Of a DNA stretch of 64,000 bases, positions 10,176 through 17,704 are shown one piece after another (within the stretch, counting starts at the first letter, position 1; each line of letters begins with the position of its first letter). The stretch spans positions 1 through 64,000 of the forward strand of contig NZ_JAMBON010000004.1 of the NCBI RefSeq assembly GCF_023715655.1, read 5' to 3'. Made by a program: the position numbers and the translations under genes. The notes beneath the pieces were generated by a model. The model saw only the letters and a list, made by a program, of their open reading frames with translations. It was not told where the DNA came from and did no database searches. This DNA is from Oceanobacillus luteolus (lineage in GTDB: Bacteria; Bacillota; Bacilli; Bacillales; Amphibacillaceae).

Positions 10176-10820
10176 TCAGCCTTTAGACGGATATCTTTTC
10201 TTTATTATAAATTCGTACAGATAGATAGAGCCGATTAATAAAAGGAACCCAAAGAAAAAACCTGCAAGCACGTCTGTTAAGTAATGTACGTTGATAATGT
10301 ATCTGCTGATTCCAATCAGGAAAATCAGTATGGTAAATGAAATTTGCACAGTGAGGATAGCCCGTTTGGATTTCAATTTCTTTGTAATAAAGTACGCTAG
10401 CAGTCCGTAACAAAAAATGGACACCATCGCATGCCCAGATGGGAAGCTGTATCCTTCTGCATTTAGGCTGACGGAAATGCTTGGACGCTCCCTTTCAACT
10501 AAATGTTTAATAAAAACATTAACTTTATGGGTAAGGTACGTACCACCACCGAAAAATAGTGCCGGTAGCCAGTGCCGAAACCAAATGAATAACAAGATGG
10601 TGACGACGACTACAAAGGGATATAAAAAGAAACTTGAACCGAGATTTGTTATTAATGAAAAAGGTTCATAAAAATAAGAGTTTACAAGCCATGGAACCAG
10701 TAGGATTGTTCCTTTATCCACATAGGGAAGATTACCTTGCAGCAGCTGAAAGATCCAAATGCCCATTACCACCAATACGATAATGGAAAGACTGATAAGA
10801 ATTCTCTTTTGTTGTTTCAT
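10176..10820 (-). CDS. PAP2-family membrane phosphatase
   Basis: 214-aa type 2 phosphatidic acid phosphatase superfamily protein with about six membrane helices. The three-part active site is visible: KHLVERERPS (motif 1, KxxxxxxRP), PSGHAMVS (motif 2, PSGH) and SRYIINVHYLTDVLAG (motif 3, SRxxxxxHxxxD). Possible substrates are phosphatidylglycerol phosphate or undecaprenyl diphosphate; sequence alone does not decide. The ATG at 10820 is chosen because GGAGG lies about 6 nt upstream; a longer frame to 10856 has none. It lies between ecsAB and liaFSR. Confidence 0.88.
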   Translation of the reverse strand: MKQQKRILISLSIIVLVVMGIWIFQLLQGNLPYVDKGTILLVPWLVNSYFYEPFSLITNLGSSFFLYPFVVVVTILLFIWFRHWLPALFFGGGTYLTHKVNVFIKHLVERERPSISVSLNAEGYSFPSGHAMVSIFCYGLLAYFITKKLKSKRAILTVQISFTILIFLIGISRYIINVHYLTDVLAGFFFGFLLLIGSIYLYEFIIKKRYPSKG

Positions 10821-10885
10821 CATCAACCTCCAACTGAGAAATAAACATGATTTCATTATACTAAATAATTTGATATTTCTTAGTG

Positions 10886-10921
10886 TAAAAAAGCATTCCG
10901 CATAACTGACAGAATGCTTTT
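10886..10921 (-). terminator. Intrinsic terminator of ecsAB
   Basis: An inverted repeat with arms AAAGCATTC/GAATGCTTT, followed on the minus strand by TTTTTT, begins at the ecsB stop codon. Confidence 0.8.
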
Positions 10922-12134
10922 AAACTAATTTCTTTTTTACATAGCCGTTGATAAATAAATAGGTAAAACCAATCCCTGCAACTAGCGCGAGAAGGAAACC
11001 TGTATACTCTTGTAAAAATATAAACAATAAAGCAAACAAGATGGTTTGGACAATACTTAGCTGATAAATGATTTTCACTAAAGCACGTTTTCTATCCATT
11101 TTTTCCAACGGATAGATATCGAGCCACATAATTGTACGATGATGCTGGTATAGGGCCATCATTTGAAAACTGCTTAAATAGAGAAACAAAACAACAAATA
11201 TCAGTTTTACCCATACATTCGGAATAAGAAAGATGAACAATCCGCCAATGATAATTAAACGAGTGTACATCCCAACGTAGTCTCCACTTCGGACAAATGT
11301 TACGCGGAACAAATAATCAAAAGAAAAACGTTTTTCAAAAGGAATATTCCGAGTTACAAGTGAAACGAGCCATTGACGCTTTTTCACACGATTTTTAATA
11401 TGGGGTACGTCACTAAACATATTGGCGACACGATAAAATGCCTGCATACTATTTTGATCTTTTTCCAATAACAAGTCCCATACAATTGCCCCTTGCTTCT
11501 TGGATAATGCATAATTATAAAGAAACAATGCAGCAAATAATACTGTTACTATACCAGCTGCAACCATATTCCCTGCTACAACAAAATAAAACACAAGAAT
11601 ATTCATCACCGTTCTTACGATTAACTCCAATCTGCGATGATTACTATCCCGCACTTTATACATCCACCAATTAGCAAGTAGATTAGCGATCTTATAGATG
11701 AGTAAAACGAGAATGGTCAATAAATAGAGCTTCCCTTCTCGTGCCGGGAAACTTGTTGTATATAACGGCCCTAAAGCGGCGGAAACAAGAAATAGAACAT
11801 AAAGTTGAGTAACGAAACTATAGATGATCGAATTTCGAAAATATGGCTTCATCTTCATTTCAGCAGGAAGCAGAAATACTAAGTCCGGCTCTTGCAGCAA
11901 CGTCCGGACTGGACTATAAGTTACAACCAAACCAAAGGCAATTCCGATAATAATCGCTGTAGGGAAGTTTTCGGGCAGCTGGGCTAACCAGGCTTGATAG
12001 TAATAAGCGACTGCTGCGATAAAGAAGAAAAGCACAATAGCAATATGCCCATTGAAAATATATCTCGTATACCGTCCCAACTCTTTTATATGAGAAGAAA
12101 GACGTTTTTTATAAAAGGCATGCGCATCAAACAT
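10920..12134 (-). CDS. ecsB: ABC transporter membrane protein EcsB
   Basis: 404-aa permease of the Ecs ABC transporter, which in B. subtilis is needed for normal competence, protein secretion and RasP-dependent intramembrane proteolysis. Hydrophobic segments are spread along the chain, and EcsB-typical cytoplasmic stretches such as FYRVANMFSDVPHIKNRVKKR are present. The ATG at 12134 overlaps the end of ecsA by 8 nt. The ecsC gene that follows in B. subtilis is missing; a terminator sits at the stop codon instead. Confidence 0.93.
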   Translation of the reverse strand: MFDAHAFYKKRLSSHIKELGRYTRYIFNGHIAIVLFFFIAAVAYYYQAWLAQLPENFPTAIIIGIAFGLVVTYSPVRTLLQEPDLVFLLPAEMKMKPYFRNSIIYSFVTQLYVLFLVSAALGPLYTTSFPAREGKLYLLTILVLLIYKIANLLANWWMYKVRDSNHRRLELIVRTVMNILVFYFVVAGNMVAAGIVTVLFAALFLYNYALSKKQGAIVWDLLLEKDQNSMQAFYRVANMFSDVPHIKNRVKKRQWLVSLVTRNIPFEKRFSFDYLFRVTFVRSGDYVGMYTRLIIIGGLFIFLIPNVWVKLIFVVLFLYLSSFQMMALYQHHRTIMWLDIYPLEKMDRKRALVKIIYQLSIVQTILFALLFIFLQEYTGFLLALVAGIGFTYLFINGYVKKKLV

Positions 12135-12870
12135 GGCTATCTTCCTTTGTTAACTGTAAATATAAATCATCCAATGTCGCATCAGGCATCTCAAAGCTTT
12201 TTTGCAGATCATTTAAGGTGCCATAAGCCCGGATTTCACCCTCATGTAAAATAATAAATCGGTCACAATAGCGTTCCGCCGTTGCAAGAATGTGCGTGGA
12301 CATCAAAACTCCAGAACCCTTCTGCTTCATATCATCCATGAGTTGTAGATAAGATGAAATACCAAGCGGATCAAGCCCAACAAAAGGCTCGTCTACAATA
12401 TATAGTGGTGGTTCAATTAAGAAAGCACACATAATCATTACCTTTTGCCGCATCCCTTTAGAAAAGTGTACGGGAAACCAGTTCAACTTTTTCTCCATGC
12501 GGAACTCTTTTAGTAAAGGGGGAAGCCTTTTTTCGAATACATCTTCAGGTAAACCATATGTCATTGCCGTAAGTTTCAAGTGTTCATGTAAAGTCAATTC
12601 ATCGTACAGGATAGGCATTTCAGGGATGTAAGCTATTTTGTTACGATAGCCAGTCGGATCTTCTTGAAATGTCTTGCCATTTACTACAATTTTTCCTTTT
12701 TTCGGCTGCATCAGCCCAATGATATGTTTAATTGCTGTACTTTTTCCTGCACCGTTCAATCCAATCAGTCCTACAATTTCACCTGGATACACGTCAAAGG
12801 AAATACCATGTAAAACGTTTTTATGCGTATATCCACCATGTAGTTCATCGATATGCAACAAAGATTCCAC
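12127..12870 (-). CDS. ecsA: ABC transporter ATP-binding protein EcsA
   Basis: 247-aa ATPase, the same length as B. subtilis EcsA. Walker A GLNGAGKST, signature region FSKGMRQKVMIMCAFL (degenerate LSGGQ, as usual for EcsA), Walker B LYIVDEPFVGLDP and the switch histidine in MSTHILATAERYCD. The GTG at 12868-12870 is chosen because AAGGAGGTAGG lies 5 nt upstream; an in-frame extension to 12933 has no ribosome site. Translationally coupled to ecsB. Confidence 0.95.
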   Translation of the reverse strand: MESLLHIDELHGGYTHKNVLHGISFDVYPGEIVGLIGLNGAGKSTAIKHIIGLMQPKKGKIVVNGKTFQEDPTGYRNKIAYIPEMPILYDELTLHEHLKLTAMTYGLPEDVFEKRLPPLLKEFRMEKKLNWFPVHFSKGMRQKVMIMCAFLIEPPLYIVDEPFVGLDPLGISSYLQLMDDMKQKGSGVLMSTHILATAERYCDRFIILHEGEIRAYGTLNDLQKSFEMPDATLDDLYLQLTKEDSHV

Positions 12871-12997
12871 AAAGCCTACCTCCTTCATACTTCTTTTTAT
12901 TTTACCACAGTTTAACTGGCCATAATACTTCAAGCTCTGGTTGAAAGACCTGATGTATGGTCGAAAATTCCATTTTCGCCGATCTCCGTATTACCAA

Positions 12998-13003
12998 ATT
13001 ATA
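12998..13003 (-). promoter_or_regulatory. Possible -10 element for ecsA
   Basis: TATAAT on the minus strand, about 128 nt upstream of the ecsA GTG. No good -35 hexamer is visible, so this is a weak call. Confidence 0.3.
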
Positions 13004-13082
13004 CCTGTAACCTAAATTAATTATATGTATAAACATCTCGGTTCTGAACAAAATATAATCGAAGGCGGCAAAGTGCAATCAG

Positions 13083-13206
13083 AAATTTGATGACAAACAC
13101 AAATGAGGTGTTGAGGATGCCAGGTTCGGTGTTGAGCTCAAATTATTAATTTGATGTCTGACACAAGAAGAGGTGTTTATAATGCCCGGAAAGTGTTAAG
13201 TTCAAA
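13083..13206. repeat. Two imperfect ~60-bp direct repeats between ecsA and hit
   Basis: A segment starting AATTTGATG at 13084 and ending GCTCAAAT is repeated 64 bp later (from 13148) with scattered changes and one small indel. Both copies carry ACACAA, GAGGTGTT and AGTTCAAAT-like blocks in the same order. No ORF spans them. They form part of a 690-nt gap between divergent ecsA and hit. Confidence 0.6.
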
Positions 13207-13239
13207 TAAAACTGCTTGCAGAAACAGCTTGTTTCTCTC

Positions 13240-13282
13240 ATTCTTTCTTGAGCATTAATCCCGTTAATTCTCGAGAAAGAAT
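13240..13282. other. Long inverted repeat of unknown role
   Basis: ATTCTTTCTTGAG (13240-13252) pairs with CTCGAGAAAGAAT (13270-13282) with one mismatch across a 17-nt loop. No U-tract follows on either side, so it is not an obvious terminator. A weaker inverted repeat with AGGCTGGT and ACCAGTCCT lies at about 13375-13401. Confidence 0.45.
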
Positions 13283-13498
13283 CTCTGTAAACGAGACATT
13301 TTCACTCCAGGTTTCGTTTACCTTCCCCACTAGTAAGCTGCTGCACGTCGCATTTTGTTGCCTTCTTAAAGCAGGCTGGTTCTCCCCCTTGGACCAGTCC
13401 TGTTTCTGTGTTTAGATCTATTCATGTACATACACCTCTTTGGTTAAAACAACCATTCAATTCCGACATCTGATATCTCTTCTCCCCCACTCTATTTT

Positions 13499-13527
13499 TT
13501 GAATTTTCATGACCCAAAGAGTACAAT
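13499..13527 (+). promoter_or_regulatory. SigA-type promoter of hit
   Basis: TTGAAT (13499-13504) and TACAAT (13522-13527) are 17 nt apart, 34 nt upstream of the hit start codon. Confidence 0.65.
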
Positions 13528-13561
13528 GAGAGTACCATTACATACAAGGAGTGAAGTTAGA

Positions 13562-13993
13562 ATGAGTCATGAGGATTGTATTTTCTGTAAAATTATCGCG
13601 GGAGAAATTCCTTCCGCCAAGGTTTATGAAGATGACCATGTGTATGCATTCCTGGACATCAGCCAAGTAACAAAAGGGCATACACTAGTAATTCCAAAAA
13701 CACATACGAAAAACATTTATGAAACACCACCAGAGGTTGCCAAAGAATTGTTCGAGCGTGTTCCAAAAATAGCGAATGCAATTAAAGAAGCATATCAACC
13801 AAAAGGAATGAACTTGCTTAATAATAATGAAGCTGCTGCTGAGCAATCCGTATTCCATTTACATCTTCACCTGATTCCACGCTATGGTGAAGGAGATGGA
13901 TACAAACTTGGATGGACAACTCATAATGAAGACTATTCAGGTGAAGACTTACAGCAAATCGCCAGTGATATCAGTAGTAAAATAACTGAATAA
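13562..13993 (+). CDS. hit: HIT-family nucleotide-binding protein
   Basis: 143-aa histidine-triad protein of the HINT branch, a nucleoside phosphoramidase/AMP hydrolase type enzyme. The triad is in QSVFHLHLHLIPR, and zinc-type cysteines appear in CIFCKI at the N-terminus. The ATG at 13562 follows AAGGAGTG and gives the family length; an open frame to 13499 has no ribosome site. Divergent from ecsAB, as in B. subtilis, but without the serC gene that lies near it there. Confidence 0.93.
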   Translation: MSHEDCIFCKIIAGEIPSAKVYEDDHVYAFLDISQVTKGHTLVIPKTHTKNIYETPPEVAKELFERVPKIANAIKEAYQPKGMNLLNNNEAAAEQSVFHLHLHLIPRYGEGDGYKLGWTTHNEDYSGEDLQQIASDISSKITE

Positions 13994-14003
13994 TACTTTA
14001 TGT

Positions 14004-14040
14004 ACAGCTTCACCTTGGACAAGAAGGTGAAGCTGTTTAA
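14004..14040 (+). terminator. Intrinsic terminator of hit
   Basis: A perfect 13-bp inverted repeat, ACAGCTTCACCTT with its complement (14004-14016/14024-14036), followed by TTTAATTTAT. Confidence 0.8.
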
Positions 14041-14098
14041 TTTATCAAAAATTTCTAAAAACTTTTTTTAATTATATCTACACATTTTTATGATGTTC

Positions 14099-14107
14099 TG
14101 TTATAAT
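14099..14107 (+). promoter_or_regulatory. Extended -10 promoter of trpP
   Basis: TG-T-TATAAT is a perfect extended -10 element. No clear -35 hexamer is seen, which extended -10 promoters tolerate. Transcription would start near 14114, about 70 nt before the trpP ATG. Confidence 0.65.
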
Positions 14108-14133
14108 GGGACTAATATTTCGCAGCTGACAAT

Positions 14134-14197
14134 GAGTGTACAGTTGGAGATAAATTAGATGAGAAGAGAATAGGAGAGATTAGAATGAAAGTTAGAG
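14134..14197 (+). promoter_or_regulatory. TRAP (MtrB) RNA-binding site over the trpP ribosome-binding site
   Basis: Six (G/U)AG triplets follow one another with exactly two spacer bases: TAG 14156, GAG 14161, GAG 14166, TAG 14171, GAG 14176, TAG 14181. Flanking triplets are GAG at 14134 and 14147 before them and TAG/GAG at 14193/14195 inside the coding region. TRAP, the tryptophan-activated RNA-binding protein, recognises such repeats. The array covers the TAGGAGAG ribosome site, so bound TRAP would block translation directly, as known for B. subtilis trpP. Pattern seen directly; the regulator is inferred. Confidence 0.85.
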
Positions 14198-14706
14198 TTC
14201 TAATTATTTTATCGTTACTTGTTGGAATTGGTGCGGTGTTGCATGCAATTGTACCTCCAATATTTTTTGGAGTAAAACCAGATATGCTGTTGTCGATGAT
14301 GTTTTTGGGAATCTTCTTATTTCCAAAACCGAAATACGTTCTATTGCTGTCTTTAGCAACTGGGATCATGTCGGCATTAACAACAGGTGCTCCTGGTGGC
14401 CAAATTGCCAATATGATCGATAAACCGATAACTGCATTTATCATCCTTGGAATTTTCCTTGCAGTAAAGAATCGCTTAAACGGAAATGTTACTGCACCTA
14501 TATTAGCTGGAGTTGGAACTTTAATCAGTGGCTCTATTTTCCTTGCAGTCATTTCGATTATTGCAGGAATTCCAGAAGGCGGATTAGTTTCTTTATTCCT
14601 GCTTGTTGTCCTACCGGCAATGGCAGTAAACGCAGTGATTATGTTAATCGTTTATCCAATTGTACAAGGAATCTTCAAAAGAACAAATCCCGTATCAATT
14701 TCATAA
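14185..14706 (+). CDS. trpP: Tryptophan transporter TrpP
   Basis: 173-aa integral membrane protein matching TrpP (YhaG) of B. subtilis in length and motifs: VPPIFFGVKPDMLLSMMF, TTGAPGGQIANMIDKP and the C-terminal AVNAVIMLIVYPIVQ. About five to six hydrophobic segments. Probable tryptophan importer of the plasma membrane. The TRAP-type repeat over its start supports a role in tryptophan supply. Monocistronic between a SigA extended -10 promoter and a strong terminator. Confidence 0.92.
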   Translation: MKVRVLIILSLLVGIGAVLHAIVPPIFFGVKPDMLLSMMFLGIFLFPKPKYVLLLSLATGIMSALTTGAPGGQIANMIDKPITAFIILGIFLAVKNRLNGNVTAPILAGVGTLISGSIFLAVISIIAGIPEGGLVSLFLLVVLPAMAVNAVIMLIVYPIVQGIFKRTNPVSIS

Positions 14707-14716
14707 TGTACACCTT

Positions 14717-14749
14717 AAAAACCTCTGACACAGCTCAGAGGTTTTTTTT
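14717..14749 (+). terminator. Intrinsic terminator of trpP
   Basis: CCTCTGA (14722-14728) pairs with TCAGAGG (14735-14741), flanked by AAAA before and eight T after. Confidence 0.9.
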
Positions 14750-14859
14750 GAGCTATTAAAATAAAAACTTCACTTGAACTTAACTTTAGCAAGCGACTTT
14801 CCTTTTCGGTTCATTCGTATCCAATTTTATGCTTTATATTTAGCACCTGGTCTTAAATC

Positions 14860-14868
14860 TGTTATAAT
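14860..14868 (+). promoter_or_regulatory. Extended -10 promoter of yhaH
   Basis: TG-T-TATAAT, again a full extended -10 element, 88 nt before the yhaH start. A weak -35 (TTTAGC) lies about 18 nt upstream. Confidence 0.6.
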
Positions 14869-14955
14869 AGAATTATGATATCCTCTTCCCAGTCATGTTT
14901 TGGAGTTCTGGGAATGGTGAAATAGAGCAGTAAATGAAGAAGGGAGCAAATCCGT

Positions 14956-15291
14956 ATGTCAAGTAAATCATTATTTCTTGGACTCCTTGTTGGAGGCGCA
15001 ATTGGCGCATCTGCGGCACTGTTAAGTACACCAGAGTCGGGTCGTGATGTCAGAAACCGAATTAAAGATCAGCTTGTGGAAATGAAAAATCTGATTAATA
15101 ATTTAAAAGATCAGCTTCGGGAAACTTCAAAAGAAGGTGTGGTTATCGTCAAGGAGCTGACAGAAGAGATGAAAAAATCTGTAGAGGAATGGAAAGAAAC
15201 AGTTGAACCTCATCAAGAAGGTATATATCAGTATCTGGAACAGATTGAAGCTAGCTTGAGAGACCTTGAAAATAAAGTGAAAACTATTTAG
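14956..15291 (+). CDS. yhaH: YtxH-domain protein YhaH
   Basis: 111-aa protein of the YtxH/YhaH family: a glycine-rich N-terminal hydrophobic segment (LFLGLLVGGAIGASAALL, residues 6-23), then TPESGRDVR and a long charged helical region likely to form a coiled coil (about 35-108). The family is membrane-associated and stress-linked in Bacillus; its molecular role is not established. GGGAG lies 9 nt upstream of the ATG. Same location as in B. subtilis next to trpP, but hpr (scoC) is missing beside it. Confidence 0.85.
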   Translation: MSSKSLFLGLLVGGAIGASAALLSTPESGRDVRNRIKDQLVEMKNLINNLKDQLRETSKEGVVIVKELTEEMKKSVEEWKETVEPHQEGIYQYLEQIEASLRDLENKVKTI

Positions 15292-15305
15292 GTATATAGT
15301 TCATA

Positions 15306-15338
15306 AAAACACTCCTAGCTGCATCTAGGAGTGTTTTT
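15306..15338. terminator. Bidirectional terminator between yhaH and yhaI
   Basis: AAAACACTCCTAG (15306-15318) pairs with CTAGGAGTGTTTT across a 6-nt loop. A-rich on the left and T-rich on the right, it can serve both converging genes. Confidence 0.85.
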
Positions 15339-15675
15339 ATGTCTCATTTTTGAGAATCTTGATATACTCATCCATCAACTCGGGAAAATAATTCTCTGCC
15401 CTTAGCGCAAGTATCGTTTCTGTCGGATTAAGCTTTTCATTTAAGCAACCAGCAAACTCAATCAAAAGTGAACTGAAGTCAAGCAATCCTTCTTCTTTTT
15501 GTTCTTCATATGTAGCTTGCTGCCGCTCGAGAAGATCAAAAAGTTCTCTATATTCATCCTCACTGATATGATGCTCAATAATTAATTTAATAAAAGGGTA
15601 TTGATCCATGTCAATGATTCTGGATAATAATTGTATTTGAAAAGAAGTTATTTTATGTCTATCTTCCTTCAACAC
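15337..15675 (-). CDS. yhaI: YhaI family protein (DUF1878)
   Basis: 112-aa, mainly alpha-helical, acidic soluble protein matching YhaI of B. subtilis in length and context. Function unknown. The GTG at 15673-15675 is chosen because GGAGGGGG lies 5 nt upstream; a TTG follows directly and is the other option. The open frame extends to 15717 without a ribosome site. Convergent with yhaH. Confidence 0.8.
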   Translation of the reverse strand: MLKEDRHKITSFQIQLLSRIIDMDQYPFIKLIIEHHISEDEYRELFDLLERQQATYEEQKEEGLLDFSSLLIEFAGCLNEKLNPTETILALRAENYFPELMDEYIKILKNET

Positions 15676-15879
15676 GAAATCCCCCTCCGCAACCAGCATC
15701 ATAATAAAATAATACATCTAGTATGTAAATAATACCATATATTACATGCGCTTAGAAGTAAGAAAGTTTACAAAATTTAGATTGAAGAGTGTCATAATTC
15801 AATTTAAACTGTTCAGGAAGTCCAATTTTTGATAGAGTAAAGAATATAGATTTGGAAAGAGATTCAGGGGGTTTTTGTT

Positions 15880-16068
15880 TTGATAATTATTTTCTATGGT
15901 GTATTTGCATTTATTGTATTATCAATATTTAATACAATGACACATAGTTTCTGTCAAAGGATGGAATTAAATGAAATGCGAACGAAGAAAGTTTATAAAG
16001 TGATTAACATGATTATGGTAACGATGTTGGTTTGCTCTTATCTCCGTATATTAAATGTGGCAGTTTAA
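15880..16068 (+). CDS. Small two-helix membrane protein, unidentified
   Basis: 62 aa starting at TTG (15880) with AGGGGG about 8 nt upstream. Hydrophobic segments at residues 1-19 and about 41-58 enclose a short polar loop (QRMELNEMRTKK), so both termini probably lie on the same side. I do not recognise the family. It lies alone between yhaI and prsA, in the same direction as prsA and about 110 nt upstream of it. Coding status rests on the ribosome site and the membrane-protein pattern. Confidence 0.6.
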   Translation: MIIIFYGVFAFIVLSIFNTMTHSFCQRMELNEMRTKKVYKVINMIMVTMLVCSYLRILNVAV

Positions 16069-16178
16069 AGGTATTTTTATGTTATTCTTGGATTTCCTAT
16101 TTATTTCATCTTAAAGTATGATATATTTAACATTATGAAAAAAATGTAAAAGACCATATGGTTAGGAGTGTTGATGAG

Positions 16179-17120
16179 ATGAAGAAATTAGCTACCTTAG
16201 CAATTGCTACAGCAAGTGCTCTTACACTGGCTGCGTGCAGCTCAGGTGATTCTGAGACTGTTGTGGAAACGAGCGCAGGTAATATCACAAAAGAAGAGTT
16301 CTACGAGGAATTAAAAGATCGTTACGGTGAAGAAGTTTTATCAGAGCTAGTTACCGTAAAGGTTTTAGAGGATAAATATGAAGTGACGGATGATATGGTA
16401 CAAGCTGAAATTGATAAAGCAAAAGAACAATTCGGCGAAAACTTTGATATGGTTCTAATGCAAAGTGGATTTGAATCAGAAGAAGACTATGCAGATGTAC
16501 TTTATATCAGCCTTTTACAGGAACAAGCATTATCCGAAGATATTGAAATAACTGAGGAAGAAATTAAAGAACATTATGAGCGTACTAAATATGAAATCGA
16601 TGCTCAGCATATCCTTGTTGAAGACGAAGAAACAGCGCTTGAAGTAAAAGAAAAACTTGATGACGGTGAAGACTTTGGTGAGTTGGCTGCCGAGTACTCC
16701 ATGGATGGAACAGCGCAAGATGAAGGTAACTTAGGATACTTCTCCACTGGCCAAATGGTACCTGAGTTTGAAGAAGCAGCATACAACATGGAAGTCGGCG
16801 AAATCAGTGACCCGGTACAAACAACATACGGTTACCATATCATTAAAGTAAATGATATTCGTGAATTGGAAGATGTGGAAGAGTTTGAAGATGTAAAAGA
16901 CGATATCCGCAGAGAACTACAAATCTCCAAAATGGATATGTCTCAAGCAGCTAGTAAAATTGACAGCATCATCCAAGAAGCTGATGTAGATGTAAAAATC
17001 AAAGAATTCGAAGACCTCTTCACTCCAGCCGAACAAGAAGAACAAACTGGAGAAGAGGGATCTGGTGAAGAAACCGGTGACGAAGATTCTGAAGAAAAGG
17101 ATGAAGAAGCAAAAGGTTAA
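16179..17120 (+). CDS. prsA: Foldase lipoprotein PrsA (parvulin PPIase)
   Basis: 313-aa lipoprotein that folds secreted proteins on the outer face of the membrane. The signal peptide ends in the lipobox LAAC with lipidated Cys20. A central parvulin domain (about 130-225) contains QHILVEDEETA and GYHIIKVND, flanked by helical chaperone regions. The C-terminal 30 residues are a highly acidic Glu/Gly/Asp tail, unusual compared with the Lys-rich C-terminus of B. subtilis PrsA. The ATG at 16179 follows TTAGGAGTG; an upstream in-frame ATG (16158) would place residues before the signal peptide. Confidence 0.95.
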   Translation: MKKLATLAIATASALTLAACSSGDSETVVETSAGNITKEEFYEELKDRYGEEVLSELVTVKVLEDKYEVTDDMVQAEIDKAKEQFGENFDMVLMQSGFESEEDYADVLYISLLQEQALSEDIEITEEEIKEHYERTKYEIDAQHILVEDEETALEVKEKLDDGEDFGELAAEYSMDGTAQDEGNLGYFSTGQMVPEFEEAAYNMEVGEISDPVQTTYGYHIIKVNDIRELEDVEEFEDVKDDIRRELQISKMDMSQAASKIDSIIQEADVDVKIKEFEDLFTPAEQEEQTGEEGSGEETGDEDSEEKDEEAKG

Positions 17121-17207
17121 TTTATGATGAAAGAGTCCTGCATAACGAATTTGGCTCTTATACATTAATCTTCTGTGTAGAAAGTTGCACAGCGCCTTTC
17201 AAACCTT

Positions 17208-17245
17208 ATAAAAGCTGCCCCCACAGGAGGCAGCTTTTATTTTTG
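17208..17245 (+). terminator. Intrinsic terminator of prsA
   Basis: A 12-bp stem, ATAAAAGCTGCC with its complement (17208-17219/17229-17240), followed by TTTTTG. Confidence 0.85.
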
Positions 17246-17264
17246 TATAAGGTATATCGTTATG

Positions 17265-17462
17265 TTATGACCCTTGACGGTCTCTATTTGCCTTCTTTTC
17301 CTTTTCCTCTCTAATCCGATCGATATATATTTGGCCTTCCCTTTCGATAAACTGCTCGTCTAATTTTCTTTCTGCATGCATTGCTCGAAATGCCATATAT
17401 CCACTAAAGAAGATAAGCAAAATTACAATAAATACCCATAAAGGAACGCCACCAATCATCAT
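17265..17462 (-). CDS. yhaL: Sporulation protein YhaL
   Basis: 65-aa single-pass membrane protein: N-terminal helix (LWVFIVILLIFFSGYMAF, residues 8-25), then a charged cytoplasmic tail with EREGQIYIDRIREEKEKK. This matches SpoYhaL, the sporulation protein found next to prsA in Bacillus. A strong AAGGAGGGATAAGGA precedes two tandem ATGs. Convergent with prsA. Confidence 0.88.
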   Translation of the reverse strand: MMIGGVPLWVFIVILLIFFSGYMAFRAMHAERKLDEQFIEREGQIYIDRIREEKEKKANRDRQGS

Positions 17463-17670
17463 TCCTTATCCCTCCTTGTCCAAGTTCTTCCTGTTTAACT
17501 ATATGAACTGGAAGAGTTAAACATTCCTCATAACATTTAAATGAATCTATAAAAGCTGGAACAACGATGAACCTACTTAGAGCTATGGAAAACATGCCAT
17601 TCTACCATGAGTAGTCATCTAGTCAGCAAAACCTCTACTATATTGCCATATTTATCAGCTGTCAGCCCAA

Positions 17671-17698
17671 TAAAAAAGCCCTCTCATCCGAGAGGACT
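17671..17698 (-). terminator. Intrinsic terminator of the yhaMNO-side genes
   Basis: CCTCTC pairs with GAGAGG across a 4-nt loop; on the minus strand GC and TTTTTTATT follow. It begins 7 nt after the stop of the YhaM-like gene. Confidence 0.8.
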
Positions 17699-17704
17699 AG
17701 ACAT

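Noticed and set aside
12934-13561. T-box or other amino-acid riboswitch in the ecsA-hit gap
   Set aside because: No T-box core (AGGGTGGNACCGCG-like) and no terminator/antiterminator pair next to a biosynthetic gene. Left as an unexplained structured gap.
14112-14552. 146-codon minus-strand ORF opposite trpP
   Set aside because: It is the antisense shadow of trpP, has no ribosome site, and trpP is clearly the real gene.
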